64,000 bases of DNA from Niastella populi (lineage in GTDB: Bacteria > Bacteroidota > Bacteroidia > Chitinophagales > Chitinophagaceae): NCBI RefSeq assembly GCF_002078015.1, contig NZ_LWBP01000134.1, positions 1 to 64,000 of the forward strand. The letters run 5' to 3'. Positions within the stretch are counted from its first letter, which is position 1; every line of letters begins with the position of its first letter. Made by a program: the position numbers and the translations under genes. Of the stretch, positions 25,436 to 35,435 are shown one piece after another. Under the pieces are notes generated by a model that had not been told where the DNA came from, ran no database searches, and saw only the letters and a list, made by a program, of their open reading frames with translations.

Positions 25436-28429
25436 TTACTGATTTGTTCTGCTTCGGGGCATGCCTCCACCCGGAGCCACATTTGAACTGCCGTTCGTAT
25501 TGCGTTCTATCTGGCGTTCAATATTCCTTGGTAACCTGGGGCCCCCGCGCCGTTGTTCGTTATTGCCGGCCCGGTTGAGGTTATAGGTAAAGGTGAGCAT
25601 AAAATACCGCTTCAGCACGGTTGAACGGGTATCCTGCACATAACCATCGCTTATAGTTCGGGTAATGCTCTGGTTCTGGTTCAACAGGTCATTCACCGAG
25701 AATTTCAGTTCGCCATTCTTCTTTTTAAATAGCTGGTAGGCCAGGCTCGAATTCCATAAAGGAATGCTCTGGTTAAATCCGTCGGCACGGCCTGTGTTAA
25801 TATAGTAATCAAAGTCGGTTGATAACACCAGGCTTTTCAGGAATGTGTAGCTGATATCGGCCGAATACGTTTGGGTGAAGTATTCATTGTTCTGAATCGA
25901 TTGCTGGCTATAAGTAGCCTTATTATACGCCACACTGGCATTCAAACCTACGATCAATGCCTCTTTGATATCAAGGTTAATACCGGCTGTTTGCGAAACA
26001 ACCAATGCATTGGTTATATTCCGTTTCTGATAAAGCATATTGATATCCCTGTTGTAGGTAATATTATTATTGAAGTTCAGGCTGCTGCCTTTCATTTTTC
26101 CCTGCAGGGGCAATCCAAATGTTATAAAGGAAGAGGTGCTGTACGCTCCGTTCACGTTAACCGGAGCTGTATACTGGGCGCCTGGCGGCAAATGCTGCAG
26201 CTCATATTTCTGCCTTAATTCATCGGTGAGGATCTCAACACTGTTTGCAATTTTATTTTGTGTGGCGCTCAGGCTAAGGCTAACCGACAGGAACTTAAAA
26301 GTAACTGCATCAAACGTATTATAATTAAGATTTACATTGTGTGCAAACTCCTGCTTAAGCGAGGGATTACCGTTGACTACCGATAAAATATTCGATTGAT
26401 CGGGCACTTCCTGCAATTGATTTACCGATGGCTGGTTTGTTCTTCCCCGGTAAAATACGCGCAGGTTCTTCGACCGGCTGAACTGGTAACTGAAATTCGC
26501 TGTAGGAAACAGGTTGGTATACGTTTGTTTTATGGTTGTATCCCCGGTGAGGGCGCGCTCGTTATAATTATTCAGTTGAGAGTGCTCAACGGCCGCTCCA
26601 ATTTGCCAGCTATACTTTTGATGTTGCAGGCGAAAGTTGGCGCCTGCGCGATGAGCAATAAAATCATTTTCAAAATAGTTGGTCTGGGCCTTATTGATTA
26701 TATCATATTTAAGCGAATCGGCATTGTAATCGAAAGCGTCGCGGTCGCTGGTACTATGCCGGTTGGTGTAAGCATAATTTATTTCTATGAGCTTGTTATT
26801 ACCGATGGGTTCGGTATACGAAGTGCTGATAACATTATTCAGCGCTCTTGTTTTTTGGGTCGACATGTAATTCTGATAAACGGTCCCTAATAAATTACCC
26901 ACAGAATCATAGGAACGCAAAGGCGATTGTGTAATACCGTTCCCATCGCTATTGTTGATGCTGTTGTTCAATCCGATCGTCAATGTACGGCCCGGCTTAT
27001 GAAATTTACGTCGATATAACAGGTTGTTGTTCAGGTTTATTCCATCGCGTTCATTGCTGTTTATGTTTACGCCTTCATTGGCCAGAAAATCGAGCGCTCC
27101 TTTATTGGCACGCGTAAATAATGTATCATATGAATACGATTCGGAATGTTGTATAACCAGGTTGGGGGTATACAACAAAGAGTTCATGGAGTCAATATAA
27201 TACTCAAACCGTAAATTGAACCGGTGGTTCTGGTTCTTAGAGGTTGAGAACATGTCTTCATTCCGCAGAATAGTAGAATCGCCATTTATGGTTTGTTGGG
27301 TAAGGCTTTGTTGTTCTTTGCGGTTATCGCTGTTTGAAAAGAAATAACTTCCGGTAACATCTACTTTACTGCCCCATTTATCGGTATAATTGATACCGGC
27401 ATTGGTTGCCTTTGTAATGCCATTGTTGCTGCTGCCGAAGCTGCTGAAACCACCGCCGCCGGGGCCACCAAAATTTCCACCGCCAAAGCCGCCGCGGCCA
27501 CGGCCGCCTCCGCCACCGCCAAAGCCACCACCGCCGCCACGGGAACCAAAACCGCCCATGTTACCAACAATGTCGTTAAATGAAAAGCTCGATCTGTTGA
27601 GGTTGTTCGATCCTGCCAGAATGCTTATGCGCCGGTCGTTATCGAAACGATTGAACATACCGCTTACCTGGTAACGCTCATTGTCACCTATGCCTGCTGT
27701 AAAGCGGCCGAAATATCCCGTTCGTTTATCTTTCCTCAATTTAATATTGATGGTTTTTGAACGGCTGCCATCATCGATGCGGGTGAACTTGGCCTGGTCG
27801 CTCATATCATCAAATACCTGTACCGATTCAATCATATCGGCCGTGATATTTTTGGTTGCCATTTTAGGATCGGTGCCAAAAAACTCCTTACCATCTACGT
27901 ATACCTTTTGCACATCTTCACCCTGCGCTTTTACATTCCCGTCTTTATCAACCTGAACACCCGGTAATTTCTTCAACAGGTCTTCTGCCGTGGAATTGGG
28001 TTTTGTTTTGAAGGCATCGGCCCTGAATTCAACCGTATCTTTTTTAACAATGATAGGCGGCGCTTCCACAATCACTTCTTTCAACATGTCATCCTTCTTA
28101 CTCATATATACCGTGCCTAACTGCACATTTGGATTCTCTGTTGTAATGCTGAACCTGATATACCTGGGAGCATAGCCCTGATAGGAGATCATTAAACGAT
28201 AGGAACCGGCACTGAGATTTTTGATCCTGAACTCACCTTTGGCATCGGCAAGGGTATATGTTACTATGGTAGTATCGGTTGCATGTAATACGGTTATTGT
28301 AGCATCTGTAAGCGTTTCAACATACAGGCTGTCATATAATTTGCCCTGTATACTGCCCGAAACATTCTGGGCAAAACCAGCGGCTGCAAATGCAAAAATC
28401 AAAAAGAACAGGGTAAAAATCTTCTTCAT
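25436..28429 (-). CDS. Outer-membrane beta-barrel family protein with Gly-rich loop
   Basis: A 997-residue paralogue of the 936-residue barrel. Signal peptide ~1-20, CarboxypepD_reg domain ~27-110, plug ~118-230 (NSTAEDLLKKLPGVQVDKDG, VYVDGKEFFGTDP), then a barrel of the OMP_b-brl_3 type. Between residues ~292 and 338 there is a long Gly/Phe/Arg run (GGFGSRGGGGGFGGG, GRGRGGFGGG) absent from the paralogue, expected to be an extracellular loop or flexible insert. The C-terminal ~30 residues (RRGGPRLPRNIERQIERN) are basic and lie beyond the last barrel strand. Ligand unknown. Confidence 0.87.
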   Translation of the reverse strand: MKKIFTLFFLIFAFAAAGFAQNVSGSIQGKLYDSLYVETLTDATITVLHATDTTIVTYTLADAKGEFRIKNLSAGSYRLMISYQGYAPRYIRFSITTENPNVQLGTVYMSKKDDMLKEVIVEAPPIIVKKDTVEFRADAFKTKPNSTAEDLLKKLPGVQVDKDGNVKAQGEDVQKVYVDGKEFFGTDPKMATKNITADMIESVQVFDDMSDQAKFTRIDDGSRSKTINIKLRKDKRTGYFGRFTAGIGDNERYQVSGMFNRFDNDRRISILAGSNNLNRSSFSFNDIVGNMGGFGSRGGGGGFGGGGGGRGRGGFGGGNFGGPGGGGFSSFGSSNNGITKATNAGINYTDKWGSKVDVTGSYFFSNSDNRKEQQSLTQQTINGDSTILRNEDMFSTSKNQNHRFNLRFEYYIDSMNSLLYTPNLVIQHSESYSYDTLFTRANKGALDFLANEGVNINSNERDGINLNNNLLYRRKFHKPGRTLTIGLNNSINNSDGNGITQSPLRSYDSVGNLLGTVYQNYMSTQKTRALNNVISTSYTEPIGNNKLIEINYAYTNRHSTSDRDAFDYNADSLKYDIINKAQTNYFENDFIAHRAGANFRLQHQKYSWQIGAAVEHSQLNNYNERALTGDTTIKQTYTNLFPTANFSYQFSRSKNLRVFYRGRTNQPSVNQLQEVPDQSNILSVVNGNPSLKQEFAHNVNLNYNTFDAVTFKFLSVSLSLSATQNKIANSVEILTDELRQKYELQHLPPGAQYTAPVNVNGAYSTSSFITFGLPLQGKMKGSSLNFNNNITYNRDINMLYQKRNITNALVVSQTAGINLDIKEALIVGLNASVAYNKATYSQQSIQNNEYFTQTYSADISYTFLKSLVLSTDFDYYINTGRADGFNQSIPLWNSSLAYQLFKKKNGELKFSVNDLLNQNQSITRTISDGYVQDTRSTVLKRYFMLTFTYNLNRAGNNEQRRGGPRLPRNIERQIERNTNGSSNVAPGGGMPRSRTNQ

Positions 28430-28559
28430 GTAAGAATTATGAACATTTATGATATTACCTTTTAGACGCCACCCCCCCGGAAAACTTGTGTAAACAATTT
28501 ACGCCTTAAAAGGTTTACGGTTACACGACTACTTTGACCGGCATATTCCGGAAAAGAAT

Positions 28560-28599
28560 GTGCCACGATGCTGCACATATTCTATGCGTATCGTGGCAC
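28560..28599. repeat. Palindrome GTGCCACGAT...ATCGTGGCAC
   Basis: Perfect 10-bp inverted repeat with a 20-nt loop, upstream of the 997-residue barrel gene and close to the helicase 3' end. The gtgcc/ggcac core recurs in the stem at 49091-49140 after exbD. Terminator or dispersed palindrome. Confidence 0.6.
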
Positions 28600-28604
28600 A
28601 CTCT

Positions 28605-28743
28605 GTTGCAATTGGCAATTGGCAGCTCGCAGTTGTGTCGCCATTCCGGGAGGCTGGTTAAAAGCAGGGAAACCCGAAAGTTTTTACTTTAACTGCCTAC
28701 TGCCCCTGGCGCAGCCGGGGTTAACTGCCTATTGCCAACTGGA
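28605..28743. repeat. Inverted heptanucleotide island (ttggcaa/ttgccaa)
   Basis: The left arm 28605-28634 (ttgcaa ttggcaa ttggcag ctcgcag) and right arm 28691-28743 (aactgcc tactgcc ... aactgcc tattgcc aactgg) are reverse-complement words with a 7-nt period. It fills the gap after the SNF2 gene, reaching to within 7 nt of its stop codon. Rest of 28430-28559: no feature seen. Confidence 0.7.
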
Positions 28744-28749
28744 ATTTCA

Positions 28750-31700
28750 TTAGCTGAAAAGATATTCTACATCTTCCCTTGTCAGCGATTTTACGAATCC
28801 TTCGTCATCGGTGATCAGGTCTTTTGCCAGTAACCGTTTTTTGTCCTGCAGCTGCAATATCTTATCCTCGATGGTGTCTTTACAGATCATACGGTAGGCG
28901 AAAATGTTCTTCGTTTGGCCAATACGATGGGTACGGTCAATAGCCTGTTGCTCAACGGCCGGGTTCCACCAGGGGTCAACGATGTATACATAATCGGCCG
29001 CGGTAAGGTTCAAACCCACGCCACCGGCTTTGAGCGAGATCAGGAACACGCGGCAGTTCTCATCATTCTGGAACCGCTGAATGGCGCGCTCACGGTCGAT
29101 AGCCGAAGTGCTGCCGTCGAAGTATTCAAAATCAACTTCCAGCTCTCTCAGCTTTTCTTTAATAAGTGCAAGCATACCCAGGAATTGTGAGAACACCAGG
29201 GCTTTGTGGTTACTGATATTTTCGGTGATCTCGCGCCCCAGCTCTTCCAGTTTTATCGAATGGTTGGGGAATTTTTCCGCTTCATTCAGGATCGCCGGCG
29301 AATCGCAGATCTGGCGCAACTTCATAAGGCCCTGTAAAATGGTCAACTGCGAACGTTGAATACCCTGTTGCTCGATGGTGCCCATGATCTTATCGCGAAA
29401 ATCATTCCTGTAAGCATCATAAATGGCCTGTTGCTCCGATTCCATTTCACAGAACAGGATGGTTTCGATCTTGTCGGGAAGGTCTTTGGCCACCTGCTCT
29501 TTTGTACGGCGCAAGATGAACGGATATAACAATTTTCGCAAATGATCTTTACGATCGGCCTCGCCGAACTTATCGATAGGAATCGCAAACTCCTGCCGGA
29601 AGAACTCAACGCTTCCCAGCATACCCGGATTCAAAAAGTTCATCTGGGCAAAAATGTCGAATGTATTATTCTGCAGCGGCGTACCACTTAAACAGATCCT
29701 GTTTTTCGACTGCAGCAGGCAGGCGGCTTTGGTAACCTTACTGCTGGGATTCTTGATCGCCTGCGATTCATCGAGCACCACATAATCGAAGGGTATTTCA
29801 ACCAGCAGTTTTATATCGCTGCGTAATGTACCATAGGTGGTGATGATGATCTCGGCACTCATGAACTGATCTTTACCTCTGGTTCTTTCCCCGCCGTGAT
29901 GAATATAATAGGTAAGCGATGGGGTGAACTTCTTTATCTCATTCTCCCAGTTGAACATCAGCGTGGTCGGACAAACCACCAGCGCACGCAGCTTACCACG
30001 GCTTGTTCTGTAATAGTTCAGGTACGATAATGCCTGTACGGTTTTACCTAAACCCATGTCATCGGCAAGAATACCACCCCAGCCAATTTCACTGAGATAA
30101 TGCAACCAGTGATAACCGTGTTCCTGGTAAGGGCGTAAGATGCTTTTTAAATGTTCGGGAAGCGGTATCTCCTGGATCTTATTGAAACTCTTTAGTTGTT
30201 CATACTTTTCTTCCAGTTTCAGCACCAGCTCTTCTTCGCTGCGGTTATCATACAGCTCATCTATCACGCTCATATGATATTTCGACAGGCGCAGCTGGTT
30301 CTGCTTTCCCTCGCCCACCCTGAACAACAATGAATATTTCTTGATCCATTCTTCAGGCAAAATACCCAGGGTGCCGTCGTTCAACTGTACAAACTGCTGA
30401 CGGTTAGCCAACGCCTTTTTTACATCGGCAATGGTCACCTTCTGATCGCCGAAAACGATATCAACCCGTGCATCGAACCAGTCGGTATTGCTGCTGATAT
30501 GTATTTTTGTTTGCGGGCGGGCGGTATTAAAGCGGAAGTTCTTCAATGCATCGAACCCGAATACCGGGATCTTCATTTCCTTCATTGCATCAACGAACAA
30601 AAAGAACCAGTTGTTCTTCAACACATCGCTGCCCTTGAGCGCGAGTTGTTGTCCGCCCTCAGGGCGTATGAACCCTGAATGCAGGTTTTCGAGTTTCTTT
30701 ATGAACGTTGATTCCTTTTCCTTATTCCGGTGAACGATCACTACACGTTCGGTATCGGGGATCACGAGCTCATCTTTCCCGCCAGGTTTTGTTTCAAACC
30801 CTTTATAGGAGAACAATGGCTGAAAAACAAGGTAATCGCCTTTTTCCTGCAACACCACGCGTTTTTCAGGATCACCGTCTTTTACTTCACTTACAATACT
30901 GTCGTCGAAGTCGACATGGTATTCTTTGGTAAGCGGTAATACCATCTTACGCAACTGCTCGGGCCAGTCGGCCTTTGCATGTACCAGCTTTCCTTTACCG
31001 TGAAACTGGGTTACCAGGCTAACATCTTCCGGTTTGTTCCACAGGAATAAATTATCGTTGTAAAAGAAGAGTAAACTGCTGTCGATGCCGTTCTCGCTAA
31101 TGTTCACCTGCTGTCCATTCAGCTTTACCCAGCATTCAATTTCATAATTACTTTTACCGGCAATCACTTTGAAGTAAGGGGTAATGAAATCCGTTACTAT
31201 GCCGGCGGTATGCAGGTTGTCTGTCCTGAACGGCTTTTTCCCGTTCAGGTAAAATACAAACGGGTTGGCCGCCACATCGGCAAACAGCTTTTTCAGTTTG
31301 GGATGCAGGTATTCTACCATCAGCGCTTTTGTTTCTTCGGGCAAATCATCTTCTTCATGGTGAATGATGTTTTCCCAAATACCGCTGAAAGGCGAGTTGC
31401 GGTTAAGGTATTTGGTAACCTCAACATCCTGCAATTTGCGCAACTGAGGTATCATTTGCTTATCGTTCTCGTTATATACCTCAATGTTCACAAATTTGCT
31501 CAGGTCGAGCTTTTCTACCTTGCCGGTGTATTGTGTGGCTTCATCGTTTATTTCGCCGCTTATAGCGTCAACGGAGAAACCAGGATAACTTTCGTGATTG
31601 AAATTAAATACGATACCTATACGATTCGTAATGCCCGGTGTTTTATCAGTTTCTTCAACGGTGGCCTCCGATTCTGTATCGGTGGGCACTTCTGCCATTA

Positions 31701-32526
31701 CCGGTTTTGGCTTTGCCCTTGAGGCATCCTGCGGTGAAATACGTTTGATGGAAGGATCGAGCACCCGTAAAAACGGTTTGCCGTCTTTGTAGGTAAATTC
31801 AAACTTGCCATCGAGGTTATCGCTAAGCGTATACCCGTAGGCTTCAAGCAGTTTATTTTTTTCTTTATCCCAGTTACGAATGCTGTCGAAGTAATACGGG
31901 CCGTAGGCGTTCAGCAATTGCAGGAATACGATCACTTTGGGTAAACACAGCGGGTGCAGGCGGTCTTCATAGTCACTGCTGGTATCGAAGTTCCGTTCTT
32001 CGTTCTTACGCAGCACCACTTTCCAGGGTGTGCCGTCGATGTTGACCGTAGCTTTTACCACTTCGTCCTGTGCAAATTCAATATCGGCGCGTTGGGTGCG
32101 CAGGTATTTTTCTGCTTCGGTATATACTTCAGGCGAACAAAGCAACCGCAACGTTTTCAGATCGATGAATTTCATCTTCAACACGGTGTGCTTCTGGTCG
32201 TAATCAACCTTCTCGGTCTTCAGCATATTTTTATCCAGCATTTCCTGCAGCTGAATAAGCGCGGCCGCCTCGTGGCGGCAGATATCACCCAGGTTATACG
32301 GACAGGCACAACGCACCGAAAGCGTTCGCGAGTCTTTAAACTTCTGAATGTTTACTTTATAGTAGGTGGTATAGCTGTCGTCTTTCACCCTGAAGGTAAC
32401 CGAATCAAGGAGTTCATCATAGTCCACCAGTTCCACATATCCGATGGCGTGTATCTTTTTTCCCCTACGGATCACTTCATCAGTTCCATTGGTATACACA
32501 TACTTAATAAGATGAGGTAGTGCCAT
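28750..32526 (-). CDS. SNF2-family helicase with SWIM zinc finger
   Basis: A 1258-residue DEAD/SNF2-like ATPase. An N-terminal SWIM zinc-binding motif has C73, C75, C83 and H85 (CACPYNLGDICRH). A central region of ~650 residues has no recognised motif. The SNF2 motor occupies ~790-1250: motif I ADDMGLGKT (~818-826), Ia, II DESQ in place of DEAH, III SGTPLQNN, then the helicase C lobe with LISLKAGGVGLNLTAADYV and motif VI QQAIDRTHRIGQ. Such proteins translocate on double-stranded DNA and are linked to chromosome maintenance or transcription (RapA/HepA group). The minus-strand -7 element at 32705-32712 would give a ~170-nt leader containing an inverted repeat island. Confidence 0.9.
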   Translation of the reverse strand: MALPHLIKYVYTNGTDEVIRRGKKIHAIGYVELVDYDELLDSVTFRVKDDSYTTYYKVNIQKFKDSRTLSVRCACPYNLGDICRHEAAALIQLQEMLDKNMLKTEKVDYDQKHTVLKMKFIDLKTLRLLCSPEVYTEAEKYLRTQRADIEFAQDEVVKATVNIDGTPWKVVLRKNEERNFDTSSDYEDRLHPLCLPKVIVFLQLLNAYGPYYFDSIRNWDKEKNKLLEAYGYTLSDNLDGKFEFTYKDGKPFLRVLDPSIKRISPQDASRAKPKPVMAEVPTDTESEATVEETDKTPGITNRIGIVFNFNHESYPGFSVDAISGEINDEATQYTGKVEKLDLSKFVNIEVYNENDKQMIPQLRKLQDVEVTKYLNRNSPFSGIWENIIHHEEDDLPEETKALMVEYLHPKLKKLFADVAANPFVFYLNGKKPFRTDNLHTAGIVTDFITPYFKVIAGKSNYEIECWVKLNGQQVNISENGIDSSLLFFYNDNLFLWNKPEDVSLVTQFHGKGKLVHAKADWPEQLRKMVLPLTKEYHVDFDDSIVSEVKDGDPEKRVVLQEKGDYLVFQPLFSYKGFETKPGGKDELVIPDTERVVIVHRNKEKESTFIKKLENLHSGFIRPEGGQQLALKGSDVLKNNWFFLFVDAMKEMKIPVFGFDALKNFRFNTARPQTKIHISSNTDWFDARVDIVFGDQKVTIADVKKALANRQQFVQLNDGTLGILPEEWIKKYSLLFRVGEGKQNQLRLSKYHMSVIDELYDNRSEEELVLKLEEKYEQLKSFNKIQEIPLPEHLKSILRPYQEHGYHWLHYLSEIGWGGILADDMGLGKTVQALSYLNYYRTSRGKLRALVVCPTTLMFNWENEIKKFTPSLTYYIHHGGERTRGKDQFMSAEIIITTYGTLRSDIKLLVEIPFDYVVLDESQAIKNPSSKVTKAACLLQSKNRICLSGTPLQNNTFDIFAQMNFLNPGMLGSVEFFRQEFAIPIDKFGEADRKDHLRKLLYPFILRRTKEQVAKDLPDKIETILFCEMESEQQAIYDAYRNDFRDKIMGTIEQQGIQRSQLTILQGLMKLRQICDSPAILNEAEKFPNHSIKLEELGREITENISNHKALVFSQFLGMLALIKEKLRELEVDFEYFDGSTSAIDRERAIQRFQNDENCRVFLISLKAGGVGLNLTAADYVYIVDPWWNPAVEQQAIDRTHRIGQTKNIFAYRMICKDTIEDKILQLQDKKRLLAKDLITDDEGFVKSLTREDVEYLFS

Positions 32527-32579
32527 GCTTATTTTTAAATTTCCTAATCTTCAATTATTAGCTGGCAGTTTGAAATTCG

Positions 32580-32690
32580 GTTGGCAGTTGGCAGTTGGCA
32601 CCCTGAAGTTTAATTAATTTATAAGAAATCAGGCTACCCGGAAATTCAACATAACTGCAAACTGCCCACTGCGAACTGCAAACTGTTCCC
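32580..32690. repeat. Inverted heptanucleotide island in the helicase leader
   Basis: Left arm 32580-32600 (gttggca x3, exact 7-nt period) and right arm 32653-32690 (aactgca aactgcc cactgcg aactgca aactgtt). The arms are complementary, so the predicted SNF2 mRNA leader would fold into a hairpin with a ~50-nt loop. Confidence 0.75.
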
Positions 32691-32704
32691 AAAAGGGCAA
32701 TCTG

Positions 32705-32712
32705 CAAAAGTA
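32705..32712 (-). promoter_or_regulatory. Candidate -7 element for the SNF2 gene
   Basis: The complement reads TACTTTTG. It is the best -7 match upstream of the helicase and lies beyond the repeat island. The following stretch 32713-33077 has no gene that I can recognise. Confidence 0.35.
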
Positions 32713-33077
32713 AAGGAAAAAAGGTGAGCTTATAAAGAAAAAAACGATCTTAAACAAAATTAATATGGTGTTTAGATGGTTCCTGTTTCCGGAATTCTCC
32801 GGTTAACAGCTCTTTATAAACAGATAATAAAATTATTTGTTTTTCTGTCGTACTAAAATGCCTGGAAAAGATCACTTGAACGATGACCCCGCAACAAGCC
32901 TGTAAATAAAACAGGCATTCTTTTAAGTAGGTTGGAAAAATGTGTTAAAATAGCATTATTTCTCCAGCGCTATCAAACGGCGAAGCCCGGTTAATAGTGT
33001 ATTTCCCGTTGAAAACCCACTTTTACGAGTTGAGGATTTTATTATAAACAATTATTGGTATAGGCTTTGTCTAAGTA

Positions 33078-33085
33078 TAACTTTG
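33078..33085 (+). promoter_or_regulatory. Candidate promoter of the M28 peptidase gene
   Basis: TAACTTTG matches TAnnTTTG, preceded by a TTGG at about 19 nt, close to the -33 TTTG consensus. The leader would be ~25 nt. Confidence 0.5.
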
Positions 33086-33117
33086 TTTGCACCTAAGCCT
33101 GAAAAATAACTACTACA

Positions 33118-34767
33118 ATGAACCTGTTCATGCGTTTATTGATCATTCTGTTGTTCGCCTCCTTTTCTTCGGTTGGCCAGAAATTGAAAAAAGCCGATAA
33201 AGTTGTGATTACCAACCTACAGGCACACATCAACTACCTTGCAGACGACAAGCTCGAAGGTAGAAGGGCCGGCACTAACGGAGAAAAACTGGCGGGCGAA
33301 TACATTAGCAACGAATTTCAGAAGGCCGGCCTTGAACCGAAAGGGGAAAAAGGCTGGTTGCAGCCATTTGAAATATATGACGGAAAGCAGATCAATGCTT
33401 CTACTCTCCTCTTCATCAATGACCGTGAGCTGAAGTTAAATGATGAATACTTCCCCTTTGTGTTTTGTCCAACCGCAAGCCTTGAAGCTGCCGTTTCACC
33501 CGCGTTGAAAGAAAAGGGCGTACCCTGGTTCTATGATCTCAAAGATGTTATTGAAGAAAATAAAGAAAATCCGCATTTCGATCTCATCAATGCCATAAAA
33601 ACGCTTGCCGGCAAGACAGCCGATAAGGGCGCAACGGCTTTGTTCGTATATAACACTTCAGCCATACCCGATGACCTGAAGTTTGATGCAAAGGACAATA
33701 GCCGGCCACTGGCCATTCCGGTTGTGTATTTAACCGCAAAAGCCTGCAAACAATACCTGGCCGATGAAGCTGCCACACTCGATCTGAAGCTGAAAACCTC
33801 CATCGGCGATAAGAAAAGAACGGGAAACAATGTCATTGGCTTTCTTAATAATAGCGCCCCCACTACCATTGTTTTTGGAGCGCATTACGATCATTTAGGG
33901 TATGGTGAAGATGGCAACACATTGCAACGTTCGGGCGACAAACAGATCCATAACGGCGCCGACGATAACGCCAGCGGAACGGCTGCCCTGATAGAACTTG
34001 CCCGTTTGCTGAAGTCGTCGAAATACAAAAACAACAATTACGCATTTATTGCCTTTTCGGGTGAAGAACTGGGTTTGTTCGGTTCCAAATACTTTACCGA
34101 ACACCCCACCTTCGATCTGCAAACGGTGAATTATATGATCAATATGGATATGGTGGGCAGGCTGAACGACAGCAGCAAAACCATAACCATCGGCGGTTAT
34201 GGCACTTCGCCAGTCTGGGGCAACGTATTCAATGCATTAAGCAGGCAGAAATACCTTACCGTTAAATACGATAGCAGCGGTATAGGGCCCAGCGATCATA
34301 CTTCTTTTTATTTAAAGAATATACCGGTGCTTTTCTTTTTTACCGGTTTGCACAGCGATTATCATAAACCCAGCGACGATGCCGGTAAGATCAACTATAC
34401 CGGTGAATTATTTATTATCAAATACATTGAAAGCCTGGTTAACCAAACCAATACCAAAGGCAAACTGGCCTTTCAAAAAACAAGGGAACCGGCTACCACT
34501 ACCAGCGCCCGCTTTAACGTTACGCTGGGCATTATGCCCGACTACTCTTTTTCGGGTAGCGGCGTACGGGTTGACGGGGTAAGCGATGGGCGGCCCGCGC
34601 AGAAAGCCGGCATTCAAACCGGAGATATAATTATGCAGCTGGGAAGTTTCGATACCAACTCGCTTGAAGCCTATATGCAGGCCCTCGGAAAATTTCATAA
34701 AGGCGAAAAAACCACGGTAAAGTATAAAAGGGGGGAAGAAACGAAAGAAGGCAACGTTGAATTTTAA
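33118..34767 (+). CDS. Exported M28-family zinc aminopeptidase with PDZ domain
   Basis: A 549-residue protein with a signal peptide (~1-20). The M28 metal site is complete: H256 and D258 region (GAHYDHLG), bridging D282 (NGADDNASG), catalytic E316 and ligand E317 (SGEELGL), D344 (NMDMVGR) and H416 (SDYHKPSDD). A PA-like insert lies between ~100 and 235. A C-terminal PDZ domain (~460-549: SGSGVRVDGVSDGRPAQKAG, GDIIMQLG) follows. Predicted periplasmic or secreted aminopeptidase releasing N-terminal amino acids from peptides. It is followed by the IPExxxVDY gene after 29 nt, perhaps one transcript. Confidence 0.92.
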   Translation: MNLFMRLLIILLFASFSSVGQKLKKADKVVITNLQAHINYLADDKLEGRRAGTNGEKLAGEYISNEFQKAGLEPKGEKGWLQPFEIYDGKQINASTLLFINDRELKLNDEYFPFVFCPTASLEAAVSPALKEKGVPWFYDLKDVIEENKENPHFDLINAIKTLAGKTADKGATALFVYNTSAIPDDLKFDAKDNSRPLAIPVVYLTAKACKQYLADEAATLDLKLKTSIGDKKRTGNNVIGFLNNSAPTTIVFGAHYDHLGYGEDGNTLQRSGDKQIHNGADDNASGTAALIELARLLKSSKYKNNNYAFIAFSGEELGLFGSKYFTEHPTFDLQTVNYMINMDMVGRLNDSSKTITIGGYGTSPVWGNVFNALSRQKYLTVKYDSSGIGPSDHTSFYLKNIPVLFFFTGLHSDYHKPSDDAGKINYTGELFIIKYIESLVNQTNTKGKLAFQKTREPATTTSARFNVTLGIMPDYSFSGSGVRVDGVSDGRPAQKAGIQTGDIIMQLGSFDTNSLEAYMQALGKFHKGEKTTVKYKRGEETKEGNVEF

Positions 34768-34796
34768 GTTTTATACCTTTATGGCAATAAAACGGA

Positions 34797-35231
34797 ATGA
34801 AACTTAAGCTCGACCTGGATGATCTGGCCAACGATTTTTTCGACAATACCCGGTTGGCGGGCATTGTGGCGCCCCTGAAAAGTTACCAGTTTTGCTGGCA
34901 CCTGAACCATTTACTGCATTACGATTTTCGCATAAACAACGATATAGAGATACAACTGCAAAAAAAACGGCGCGATTATTATTTCTCGGTCTTTGAGTAC
35001 CGCGAACCTACCGGCAGCCTGGTACACTATTTATATAACAATCAATACGACGGTGAATACCTGTTACCCGAATTCAGGCATCTGGATTTCCTATGGCTGA
35101 TGAAAGGCGACACCGTTGCCGATACCTTTTTTCATCAGATCCTCGAATCGGTAAAAACCATTTCGGGCGTTCAGCTGGTAATGGAACTTACCAATGAAAA
35201 GATCAAAAATAAAGGGCATCTTATTTTCTAA
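34797..35231 (+). CDS. IPExxxVDY-family protein
   Basis: A 144-residue cytosolic protein. The family-defining motif is present as LPEFRHLDF (residues 90-98). The upstream segment RLAGIVAPLKSYQFCWHLN (19-37) is also typical. The family is restricted to Bacteroidota and has no known function; in many genomes it lies near pyruvate kinase or ribonuclease III genes, but not here. The ATG at 34797 follows the M28 stop by 29 nt, with a TACCTTTA just upstream that is close to a -7 element. Confidence 0.8.
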   Translation: MKLKLDLDDLANDFFDNTRLAGIVAPLKSYQFCWHLNHLLHYDFRINNDIEIQLQKKRRDYYFSVFEYREPTGSLVHYLYNNQYDGEYLLPEFRHLDFLWLMKGDTVADTFFHQILESVKTISGVQLVMELTNEKIKNKGHLIF

Positions 35232-35247
35232 TATAAGCATTACGATA

Positions 35248-35402
35248 GCAGTTGCCGGTTACCTGATACCGGTTACCGGTCAGTTGCAAGTTTCAGGTTA
35301 CAAGGCTTATTTTTCGAGAGCCTGACAATAATTTAAACATCCTGAAATCATGGCCCTGTAACTTGCAACTTGTAACCTGTATCAGGCTCACCAAAAACCG
35401 GA
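35248..35402. repeat. Inverted repeat island (ggttacc/ttgcaag words)
   Basis: Left arm 35248-35304 (gttgccggttacctgatacc, ggttaccggt, cagttgcaag, tttcaggttac) and right arm 35354-35402 (ctgtaacttgcaacttgtaa, cctgtatcagg). Complementary with ~7-nt internal steps. It shares its word with the island after mqnC. Confidence 0.65.
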
Positions 35403-35435
35403 AACATTCACTATTCACCAAAATAACTTATTCAT

